Origin: Mesorhabditis belari
Lineage: Eukaryota > Nematoda > Chromadorea > Rhabditida > Rhabditidae
Length of the DNA stretch: 64,000 nt
Direction of reading: 5' to 3'
NCBI GenBank assembly: GCA_958450365.1
Contig: CAUEEP010000924.1
Coordinates: 1,498,501-1,562,500, forward strand
Of the stretch, positions 34,981 through 45,300 are shown in pieces (position 1 is the first letter of the stretch; every line of letters begins with the position of its first letter). Under the pieces are notes generated by a model, which was given only the letters and a program-made list of their open reading frames with translations, did no database searches and had not been told where the DNA came from. A program made the position numbers and the translations under genes.

Positions 34981-35105
34981 TTGGTTACCAAAGAGATTTT
35001 ACTGTAAAAGCTTTTTTCTCAACAAATACATAGCTTTCGTAAGGAAGCGTTTTGTAGGAAATAAAATAAAACCATTTTTCTATGCTGTTCGAAATGGAAA
35101 ACAAT
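34966..35105 (+). repeat. Dispersed repeat R (copy 3)
   Basis: Contains the unoccupied target site of the 22375 MITE. Beyond it, to 35,528, no gene is seen. Confidence 0.8.
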
Positions 35106-35528
35106 GCCATCTGAAACAATTGTTTGTTGAAAGTAGGAGAAAGAGGGCGAGGAACAATTTCAGGGCAATTCTCAAATGTGAAAACAGCGACGGAGTTCAA
35201 CTGAAGTCCTTCCTCGCTCTCTTTCTCTTAGTTTTGAAAAACAAATGTCCAATGTAGCTTTACTTCAAGAATCTACCTCAAATTGGCTACAAAATGAGGC
35301 AAGTTTTTTGGCTGAGTAGAAATTTTTTTATAAACATTTTAAGGCATTTTTGAAGCTAAACTTTGGGGACTCAAAAACAATTTTCTACCGAACCAAATGA
35401 GCTAATTTCAAAAATTTATTATCAAATATATGTATTATGAACATTTTTTATGTTGACGACTTTTTGATTGGATGCTTGGAAATACCCTCATTCGTAAACG
35501 GCTGAATTTCGTAAGCTACGTTGGCTAC

Positions 35529-35795
35529 GACATATATATATAATCTTGGTTGAATGTTGTTACTGATTTGGTTACTAAAGAGATTTTACTGTAAAAGCTT
35601 TGTTCTCAACAAATACATAGCTTTCATCAGGAAAAGTTTTGTAGGAAATAAAATAAAAGCATTTTTCTATGCTGTTCGAAATGGAAAACAATGGCAATTT
35701 TCTGGTGTCAGATTGAAGCTTTTTTGGGGTTTTTGGGTTTCATTTTTTTGCTTTCGCAAGGAAATGGAACTCGTTTTCACTTGGAAAGATTACAT
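35529..35795 (+). repeat. Dispersed repeat R (copy 4)
   Basis: Direct repeat of copy 3 and closest to copy 1, including the leading ATAATCTTGGTTG. The following 35,800-36,350 shows nothing recognisable. Confidence 0.8.
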
Positions 35796-36353
35796 AATTC
35801 AACAAAGGTTCTTAAAAAAGATTTGCCAGTATAAAGCTCCAGGATTAAATCTCCGAATTTCACTAGTGAATCCTGGGAACTTGTTTTTGGAATAAACAAA
35901 ACTTTGGTCAAGACCAGACCAATTCACCATTTTGCCATGAAAATTCTCAAACTTCTACTCTTTTCGATTTTCGATTTCTGGAGTGACTGGTGAAGATTTT
36001 CATGGAGAGTTGAGTTTCTAAAGTGTTTGTTTTTGCGTAAAACTCTCTTTGTATTAGACTCAGAGTATGAAAATGTCAGATAATTAAAAGAAGTTAATGG
36101 TTTTACGTCTTTCTGAAGCTTTGTTGACGATTCAAAGTTGCCAGCTTGCTCATTTTTTCACTATAAAAATCAATACTCGTACTGTTCCCTGAAACTTTTC
36201 AAGAAGCTCAAGAAAATGACTCTAGTATTGAATATTCCAAAACTATAACACTTATAAAATGATATTCAGAGGAGAACTGGTTGAAAGATAGAAGGATTTG
36301 CTGAAAGTTTGCCACGATCGAAAGTTTGTTTTTCTCAATTTTTGATCATTTTA

Positions 36354-36876
36354 TTGGGTCGGTGAATTCAAAACTGCCGGACTTTAAACTAAAATTTATC
36401 CGACATAAAACCATCAATTCATTCCAAATAGTTTCCATTATTATTGACGACTTCTGCCCATTTTACAGGCAATTTGCGGATTCCTCTTTCCTAGTAGGAT
36501 TTTGGTTTGTGTGTGAGACAAGTGTGAGACTCAAAAATGGAGGACTGGAGATGTCCCAGTTTGAGCACTTTCTTCAAAAGAAACCCATTTTGGTGTCAAT
36601 AGAAAAGTTGTAGAGAATCAAAAATTAGGTAGCCAAATTTCGAAAAAGATACACTTAAAGATACAGTAGTTTCGCTTAAAATGCAAGTTTTGTGAAAATT
36701 CGTAAATTTGGCATTGCTTGAAAACCAGTTTTTGAATCGTTCTGCAAATTTGGATATAAGCTTGATTTTTGATTCTCTACAACTTTTCCATTGACACCAA
36801 AATAGATTTCTTTTGAAGAAAGTGCTCAAACTATGACATATGACAATAGCCGGCAGTTTTCAATTCACCAACCCAA
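36354..36876. mobile_element. Miniature mariner-type element, TTGGGTTGGTGAATT family
   Basis: 523 bp, TA-flanked, inverted ends TTGGGTCGGTGAATTC / complement. No transposase. Confidence 0.82.
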
Positions 36877-37293
36877 TAAGAATTGAGTGATGCTTTACAG
36901 AGAGGTCAAAATTTGATGAGTTTTACCAAGTGATGCTAAATGTGATAAACTAAAAATCGAATATCCTTTTAATTTGAAACAAAACTGATGATCGACAAGA
37001 GGAAATGTAAGTTCAAAAAAGTAATGTCTTGTTTTATGAAACTTTCCAGAACTCAAATTCGGTCGAGAATCAAAAGTTTAGAAACAGAAACTTTGTTTTG
37101 TATTTCTGAACTTTTATTTTGCTAACAATTTTGCTAGAAATTGTGGCATCAAGCTTTCAAAATTATCGTTTTCTGGAGTTCTCAAAGTATTCCCCAATCT
37201 CGATTTTTATAGATAAAATTGAAAATAAACAAATGCAATTGAGATTAAAAATTCTCGTTGAATTTATTGGAAAACACATTCATTGCTTTTTCT

Positions 37294-38631
37294 TTATTTC
37301 GGTGGAACCGAAGGGCATTTCAACGAGTTGAGCTGTTTCTTTTCTGCGGCAGGAACCTGAAATGAAATTTTAAACTCAATAAAAGTTTTTTTTCTTTGAA
37401 GTGAATAACTATTTCTGGCTAAAGCTTTAGTTTAAAGTTTTTACTTTGCTCCAAACAGGCGAGAGTCCAGCGAGAGAGAGACAACTTGAAGTGGTGAGTT
37501 GAGGCTGGGTTCCGTTTGAAAGTAATCCTAAAGGAAGACAAGATTTTTAAGCTTAAGTCCAAAACTTTCATAAAAACTTCTACAATCCAAAACTCTTCCG
37601 AAACTCACCACCCAATAGATAAGTTCCCTTGTTGGCGAGTGAAAGAGTACAACTTTTGTCGGTTCCCGTATTTTCGACAAGCAATTGGGTGGGAAGGGAC
37701 TTGTCTCCCTGAAAATGCATGAATTGATTCTTTTAGAGGCACTTGTCCTATAAGATGTTAACTTTTGGAAGCTACCGTAATCCTGGCTTTAGTTTTTATC
37801 TAATTTTCGTATCATTTGGTATCCTTCATGAACTTATTACAATTACAATAGTAAAAAACGAGCTGTAGTGTTAAGCTGTCCAGAAAGTCTTTTCGTTCCT
37901 TTTCGTCTTCCGTTTAAAACCAACAAATGCATCAATTGCACTACGGTTTTTTTCAATAAACAGGACAATTATTTCTCTGCAAAATAACATTAAAACAGGT
38001 TTAGAATGTCTTATGTTTGGATTTTTTTGCGAGCTTGAAGTCGGGTAGTCAAAAAGCGTGACGACTCGGTGATGCTAAGACACTTTAGCTAAGGAAACCT
38101 ATCTTTGTGTCAATAGATAAAAGATAGAGCATAAAAAGTTAGATAAATAGCCAAATTTTCAGAGAAATTCATCTAGCCAATTTCTTCGTAGAGGCTTTTA
38201 TAGATTTTTAAGTAAAAGTCTCGTTCACTCTCGAATTTGATTTGAAAATGAACCAAAAAGATGACTTAAAATGATGAAAATTGAACAATAAATACTTTTT
38301 ATTTAGAGAGAATCATTATTTTTCCTTATTCTTACCTTAAAAACGTGTAAATGTTTCAAAGTGTACGTCTTGCTTTGACCAACAGTCTTCGATGAGACAA
38401 CTTGAGCTTGGGAAACTGAAAGAAAAAGATGAATTCTAAAATCCCGCGCCGAACTTTTCACTTATTGATTATTTTATTACAGAACTTACTCCAGTTTAAA
38501 GCACAAGCTCGTTGAATGAAATCAGTTGGAACCATCGGACAGTTACAGGTTCCACCAACTGGCGACGGCACATTACTAGTTGCCCATAAGAAACGGGCAA
38601 AAAGTACAAGAATATAGAGGTGAGTTGTCAT
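37294..38631 (-). CDS. TIMP-like (NTR-domain) secreted protein
   Basis: Five exons join in frame to 155 residues: 38631-38490, 38415-38336, 37708-37609, 37527-37445 and 37356-37294 (TAA). The protein opens with a signal peptide (MTTHLYILVLFARFLWATS) and then has TCNCP, the Cys-x-Cys typical of the mature N-terminus of tissue inhibitors of metalloproteinases. It continues ISQAQVVSSKTV, TYTLKHLHVFK, SCTLSLANKGTYLLG and TTSSCLSLAGLSPVWS, the standard NTR/TIMP strand order. The length fits the short nematode TIMPs, which lack the vertebrate C-terminal domain. In the TIMP family the free N-terminal Cys binds the protease zinc; here a few residues precede the Cys (NVPSPVGGT), so inhibition depends on where the signal peptide is cut. 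The gene looks intact. Confidence 0.85.
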
Positions 38632-38692
38632 TTTTCTAAAGATATTTGTAACAGCCAATTAACAGGCCAGGCCAGGCTAGGACAGGATAGGA

Positions 38693-39055
38693 TCCAGATT
38701 GAAAAAGAATAAGAATAAGAAAGAATCAAAAAGAATCAGAAAGAATAAGAAAGAATAAGAAAGAATAAGAAAGAATAAGAAAGAATAAGAAAGAATAAGA
38801 AAGAATCAGAAAGAATCAGAAAGAATCAGAAAGAATGAGAGAGAATAAGAAAGAATAAGAAATAATAAGAATGAGAAAGAATAAGTAAGAATCAGAAAGA
38901 ATGAGAAAGAATCAGAAATAATAAGAAATAATAAGAAAGAATGAGAAAGAATGAGAAAGAATGAGAAAGAATAAGAAATAATAAGAAATAATAAGAAAGA
39001 ATAGGAAAGCATAAGAAAGAATAAGAAATAAGAAAAAGAATAAGAAGAATAAAAC
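38693..39055 (+). repeat. Polypurine 10-bp microsatellite
   Basis: About 350 bp of imperfect AGAAAGAATA units, nearly pure A/G on this strand. Degenerate variants (AATAATAAGA, AATCAGAAAG) occur in blocks. Confidence 0.9.
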
Positions 39056-39418
39056 AAAAAAGTTAATCTGCATGATCGAATACTAGACATTAAAGCCAAA
39101 TCTGGTTGCAATTTGATTTGCTATAGATTTTTGCCTCATTTTATACCCATTTTCCTGCTGCCAAAAACACCCTTTAAAGCTCAAATTTGTTTCTAACAGA
39201 ACATCAAAACAAAAACACGTTTTCCGGAGTACAAGTCAAGTTCAGTGAACAATGAGAAACGTCGAGCAAACTTCAAAATGACACATAAAAACATAAAAAC
39301 AGTATAGTTTAAAAAGCCTGTTTTTATTAGGATAGATGTAAATGTTTTTGTATATTTCGAAATATTCATCAATATTTCTGAAGCTTTCTAGACTCAAAAC
39401 TAGAGCAAATCAACCTTG

Positions 39419-39472
39419 TGAGGTCCATTTATTGAGGTCCATTTATTGAGGTATGAAGGTCCATTTATTGAG
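39419..39472. repeat. Short tandem repeat GAGGTCCATTTATT
   Basis: Three near copies of a 14-18 bp unit. Surrounding 39,060-39,870 has no recognised gene. Confidence 0.7.
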
Positions 39473-39875
39473 CACACAGACTGAACTTTACCGGTTTCTT
39501 ATCAGCCTTGAAAATTAAATTGAATCGATAGAGGTTGGTCTCAACTTGGTCTCGATTTGATCAACAAACTCCATTTCGAGTCGAACCTACCTTGTTAAAC
39601 TGAAAAGTTAATGAAAGTGAAGTGAAAATGCTTGTAATTTTACGGATTCGTTCAAATAAACAAGTTTTTAAAGTTCTTTCTTTTGATGCTTATATTTAAA
39701 GCGCAACAATTAAAACATTAATCACTTGGCCTCAATTTCGTCTATTATAAATCTAGAGTTCCTTTTGATCCATAAGAAAAGTCAATTTTATGGGGTAACC
39801 AGCTGTGCTGGACATCCGCTACGCGGCCGCACGAAGAAATTCTCTCTAAAATCTCTCTGCAAAAAAGTAAAAGAG

Positions 39876-39958
39876 TTTGGCCGTGAGAGGGGTCGAGCCC
39901 GCCGCCCTCTTTCCGGCGCTCGCTACAGAGACAGTCGCGCTATCCCCTCGACCACCCA
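39876..39958 (-). other. tRNA-like (SINE or tRNA pseudogene) sequence
   Basis: G+C-rich island. The minus strand has an A-box-like TGGTCGAGGGGATAGCG and, about 50 nt later, a B-box-like GGCTCGACCCC. The acceptor and T stems do not pair well, so this is not a convincing functional tRNA. Together with nearby AT-rich tails it looks tRNA-derived. Confidence 0.4.
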
Positions 39959-40389
39959 TTGCCTGACGATCAGATCGCTTGTCGCTTCCATTATGGTAAA
40001 AGATTTTGAGAAAAGTTCTATTGGTTTGGCCGGAAAATCTCGAAAGTCCTTTTTAAAAATGTCGTTTATAAATGAATAATTAGCCGATCAACGTATGGGT
40101 TTCTTTAAATAAAAAAAGATTAACTATTACATTTAGCTTTTTAGGCAAATTGAGGCCTGCTTTGCAGCAAATCCAAACGGGAATTCTTGTTTTTCCTAAA
40201 ATCCTTACTATGGACAGAGAATGAAAATGGCTCGGTGAAGTGCTATGAAAATTTGTCCATTTGCCTAACTTTTCATTCTTTATCTTTTGTCTTTTGACAC
40301 CAAAATAGGTTTCTGTGACAAAAAGTACTCATTGAGCCTTTGAGTTTCATCGTTTGTGACTGCTCGACTTTACATCTTTAAAAAAATTA

Positions 40390-41623
40390 TTAGGTTGTCC
40401 AGTTATGAATGCGCGCCTCCTCTTGAACAGCGTACCTTAGGGCTATACAATTTTAACAAACTCTATTCTCTATATGCTGTTCAAGATTCCTTATTTATTA
40501 CAACTTTTCGTGTTTTTGACGTTAAACTAATTGATTTTTGATTTAATTTCCGTGTTTAGATGACCGAGACGAAGTTTCGTCTTTGTGCTAGTCTTTGGTA
40601 TGACTTCAAATTGGGCAAAAATGCCGTTGAATCTTATCGAGATCTCTGCAAATTATGGGCGAAGATGCGATTCAACGATTTCGAGAAGGAAATGAATCTT
40701 TGGAAGGCGAAGACCACCAACGACGACCTCCTGCGATCGATAATGCAGTACTGAAGCAGGCGATAGAAATGGATCCTCGGCAAACTACACGTGAACTTGC
40801 AGAAATATTTAGAGTAAGCCCTCAAACAATTTCCGAGCATTTAAATCAATTGGGGAAAACAAGCCGACAAGGGAAATGGGTTCCTCATCTTCTCAGCAAT
40901 GCCAATAAAGCTACTCGTGTCACTATGGCGGGTATTCTTCTTCGTTTGGCAAAAAATACTGGGTTTTACGATGAAATCCTTACTTGCGATGAAAAATGGA
41001 TTCAATATGATAATTCTACACGAAAACGGCAATGGCTAGAACCTGGTGAGGAGCCAATACCAACACCAAAACCCGACTTCCATGGCAAGAAGGTAATGCT
41101 TACTGTCTGGTGGAATTCCCAAGGCATTGTTTATTTTGAGCTGCTTAAACCTGGACATACAATCACGGGTGAAACGTATGCACAACAACTGGAACGAGTG
41201 AACAATGTATTGCTACGAAAAGGCCTTGATCCTTCAAACATAAAGTTCATTCAAGATAACGCCCGTCCACACGTTGCAAAGATTGTTCAGGAAAAACTCG
41301 AAGAGTTGGGCTGGGAAACTCTCCCGCATCCGCCATATTCTCCGGATATTTCTCCTTCGGATTACCATTTATTTCGCTCAATGCGAAACCATTTGGCCGG
41401 AAACAAGTTCAAAGAAGTTGAAGAGGTCGAAAAATGGATAGCCGACTTCTTTGCCTCAAAACAAGCCAATTTTTACGCGGAGGGAATTCATTCTTTGCAT
41501 GGAAGATGGAAACAAATATTGTTAACAAATGGTGAATATATTGTTGATTGAGCTGTTAAACTGTTGGTTTTAAAATAAAAAGTTGTTATCTTAAAAACGC
41601 GCATTTATAACTGGACAACCTAA
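40390..41623 (+). mobile_element. Mariner transposon, nearly full length
   Basis: 1,234 bp with inverted ends TTAGGTTGTCCAGTTATGAA (complement at 41604-41623), flanked by TA. It carries one transposase gene. The shorter element at 55986-56559 has the same ends and is its likely non-autonomous derivative. Confidence 0.92.
40561..41551 (+). pseudogene. Mariner transposase (DD34D) with one deletion/frameshift
   Basis: Starts at 40561 (MTETKFRLCASLWYDFKLGK), shifts frame near 40,650 and continues to the stop at 41549-41551. At the shift, the segment joining the two N-terminal helix-turn-helix motifs (between FGED and QRFREG) is short by about nine residues plus one base, so a small deletion broke the frame. 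The rest is complete: TCDEKWIQYDN, QDNARPHVAK and SPDISPSDYHLF place the three catalytic Asp with 34 residues between the last two, diagnostic of mariner. Cut-and-paste transposition into TA. An unbroken copy elsewhere in the genome would explain its recent look. Confidence 0.88.
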
Positions 41624-41821
41624 TAATTAACACGAGCTTTTCAGAATTTCTTAAAGAACAATTTGTAAATAAATAATAGAACTTTCTGATAAAACAAACC
41701 ATATATCGATGGGTTCATGATTCATTTCAAAAAGTAATCTTTTAAAAATTGTACAAGCTTTCCGGTCAACCAATTGATAATTTTTCAAAAAACAAACAAA
41801 TTAAATTATTGAGTATTGAAG

Positions 41822-41896
41822 ATGCCTCCCTTGCTACCAAAAACCCACCGGAATTAACAACAAAAAAAGAAGAACTTGATGAAGATGAGAACTAAA
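41822..41896 (+). CDS. Possible terminal exon of an unknown gene
   Basis: After an acceptor-like ATTATTGAG, an open frame reads EDASLATKNPPELTTKKEEL and ends in an acidic tail before TAA. Charged and low-complexity. No upstream exon identified. Weak call; the rest of 41,640-42,340 shows no gene. Confidence 0.2.
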
Positions 41897-42348
41897 TTGA
41901 TGCAGTGTTGAAAAATTGCGTTACATCTGTTGTTGTTTGGAATAAAAAAAAGTTGCAATAAGAAACTCACCAGAAAGTTGCTTATTAATTGATTTACTAA
42001 AATGAGCCAAAAGTTGATTCATAAAAACACGAGATTTTTGACCATCTTTTTTTCTTGATCATTTTGAGCTTTAGAGTTATCTAAAACTCAAAATAAAACA
42101 GCGTCTGCACTTCAAATTTTGCCTTCAGTTTTTTTTGTTGGATGAACCAAAAATTGACCTTGTAAGTTCATTGCCAATTTCAGAGACAAATTTCTCTCAC
42201 TATCATTTCAAAAGGCAATTTTCTCATCATGCCATTGATAATCTCCTAACTTTCGCTCGTCGATTGGATTTAAACTAAAACTAATCTTTTCTAAATATTT
42301 TTTAATGAACATTATTTAAATATTTTTGATTCTATTCTGATCTATCAA

Positions 42349-45300
42349 ATGGAGATCGAGTTTGAGGAAATATACGGAGTCAAACCACTCTACCGGATCA
42401 AATGCCCGGGACGAGTCAACTTGATCGGTGAGCATGATCTAATATCCAGAAAGGCAACATCTAAGATCTAATAAGTTATTTAATAAGTATACACTGGTGG
42501 TCATATGTATTAGTACCCTCTTGCAAAAAATCTTCTCTCAACGATTGCCCCTCTTAAAAGGCAGCCAAATTCAAAGTGCTAAAAAGCACTTTTTGCTAAC
42601 AAGCTCTAGTCTCTAAAACCACAAAAAAATTGATTCGAAATGTTTATTATCTTTTTAAAAAATAGCAAGGACGGAAAAGACACCTCAAAAATGGTGGATA
42701 AAAGTATTGACACCTTAGCTTTTCCTTTATTTTTTTCTTGTTTACATTCATGTTTTGATGACTTTCTAAAATATTTAATTTTAGATGCCGTATCTACTGA
42801 CTCCAATCAAAGAAAAGATCGTTGAAGGTCGAAGAAATGGAATGAAAACAGCAGATTTGGCTGAACAATTTGGATGCAGCGAGAGCACGGTAAAACGACT
42901 TTTTAAACAATCAAAGATTATCGGTTCTCTACACAGAGCTGCAAAATCTGGTCGACATCCATCAACAACAACTGCCGAGAATCGATCGATCATAGGGGAA
43001 TTCAAAAAGGATCCAAGTCTCACCTCGACCGACAAAAGCCGCCTGTATAAATCACAATTCAGCACAGATATCTCAGCAAGGACCGTGAGGAGGCGACTCA
43101 TCAAAGCAAAGTTGTACGCTAGACGACCAATAAAGAAGCCACGTATGACTCCTCGGATTCGGAAACTTCGTTTAGCCTTTGCTCGGAGGTACCAAAGTTG
43201 GACGAGTGACGATTGGAACCGAGTAATTTTCTCTGATGAGACAAAAGTTAATCTCTATCAGTCGGATGGACCTCCATTGATCAGGCGACCGATTGGAAAG
43301 CGGTTATTACTCAAGTACATCAAACCCACGGTTCGATTTGGGGGTGGAAATATTATGTGCTGGGGTATGAATTTCTATAGTTTTCTTCGTATAACTGTCA
43401 ACTTGCAGGAGCGATGACAAGAAATGTGGTCGGTCCACTTGAGATGATCAATTCAACCATGAAGTCTCAGCGATACATGGGAATACTTGAGCAACGTTTA
43501 CTTCCATTTGCGAGCAAAACATTACCTCAAGGATGGTTGTACTACCAGGACAACTCGCCAGTTCACACAAGCAAACTTATTATGGGACCTGTCGGAAGAC
43601 TCTCGAATGGAAGACGGGTACGATTTCCGGGCTGGTTTGCGATTAATGGTGTTTCTTTGATTAAAGCATCTCCCTTTTCACCAGATTTGAACGTTATCGA
43701 GAATCTATGGTCGATTGTGAAAGCGAAATTGAAGGAGAAACACTTTTCGCCCAAGGCGAGCTTTGGCTCTATCTACGTCTTGTATGGAATCAAATTGGAT
43801 CATCAGTTTTGCACAATTTGGTCGACTCGATGCCCAGACGGATAGAAAAAGTCATTCAAGCCAAAGGAGGGCCAATAGACTATTAAATTTACTGTTGTTT
43901 TTGCAAGGTGTCAATACTTTTGTCCACCATTTTTGAGGTGTCTTTTCCGTCCTTTCTATTTTTTAAAAGATAATAAACATTTCGAATCAATTTTTTTGTG
44001 GTTTTAGAGACTAGAGCTTGTTAGCAAAAAGTGCTTTTTAGCACTTTGAATTTGGCTGCCTTTTAAGAGGGGCAATCGTTGAGAGAAGATTTTTTGCAAG
44101 AGGGTACTAATACATATGACCACCAGTGTATATCCAAAAATTTGAGTAAACCAAATGGTTTCTAGGTGGATCAATTGACTACAATGGATATGGAGTGTTA
44201 CCAATGGCAATTGACTTGAACATCGAGCTTCTTGTAGCACCGACAACTCAATCAAGAATTGAGTTCCGAAATTGCCAGCCTGATAAATACAAGTAAGCTT
44301 TTACAAGAAATTCAAGAAAATTGAAACTCTGATTGTTAAATTTAATCTAAAAATTAGCTTCTAAACTTTTATCTAAAGATCTTAAAGAGCTTGATCGATT
44401 TGCTTGCTTCATTCAACTTTATTAGACAGAGGGTTGGAATTTCTTGATTCTTCTGTAGTCTTGGTGTTATTGTTGCTGCTGTTGGTGTTGTTTATTCAAA
44501 AATTTTACTTCGGACCATTCTCAATGCCGCTACCTTCTCAATGGAACGGAGCCTCTCCTCCACAATGGTTCGACTATCCTCTGTGTGGTTGGAAAGGAGT
44601 GCTTGAAGCGATTCAACAGCCGCCAAGAGGCATGCTGATTCTTGTCAAAGGTTAATTTTTTCGAACTACTTACAATGTATCTAATCTTTAGGAACAATCC
44701 CACCCTCATCGGGTCTCTCCTCTTCTTCTGCTTTGGTCTGTGCTGCTGCACTTGCCACACTTGTCCTTCACACAGGGCATGGCTTCACAAGCATGCACAA
44801 CAAGTAAGCCAAATAAACCAAAATTGCCAAGAACTACTCTAATCGAATTTCTAGGGAATGGCTGGCTGATCTATGTGCTAAGGCTGAGCACATGATTGGC
44901 ACTTGTGGTGGTGGAATGGATCAAGCTTGTGAGGTGAGAGGAAAAAAGGGGTGATGGTGTTTTGAACGGGGTTATTTTAACTGGACCTCATGGTTTTAAG
45001 CCGGTTCAGGCCAAAAATCAGGTACAGGCACGCTTCTTTTTTGGGCTAAGACAACAAAACTTGACCAAGCAAGGGGACCAAGCCAGCTAGGATTTAGCTC
45101 CCGGTACAGTTTGCGAATCTCTGGACCCTTCTTTCTTCTTTCTTTTATCTTTGAATCCTTTAGAATAGAACCAAAACTTGTGCAAAGAGAATTTACTTTT
45201 TATTAGATTATATGTTAGATTATATGTTAGATAGATAGATTTGTTAGATTTCTTTGTTTCATTTCAATATGTAATCTGTTTTAGGTGAAAACGGCGATTC

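Noticed and set aside
38693..39055. CRISPR-like array
   Set aside because: Contiguous degenerate units without spacers, in a eukaryotic genome.
38806..39111. Long Ser/Phe/Leu-rich open frame on the minus strand
   Set aside because: Translation of the polypurine microsatellite; no splice or start context.
39876..39958. Possible tRNA on the minus strand
   Set aside because: No consistent cloverleaf could be drawn; kept only as a tRNA-like sequence.
44404..44490. Leu/Val-rich hydrophobic stretch just before the galactokinase exon, read as a membrane helix
   Set aside because: It is a TTG/CTG-repeat tract upstream of the conserved coding part and is probably intronic.
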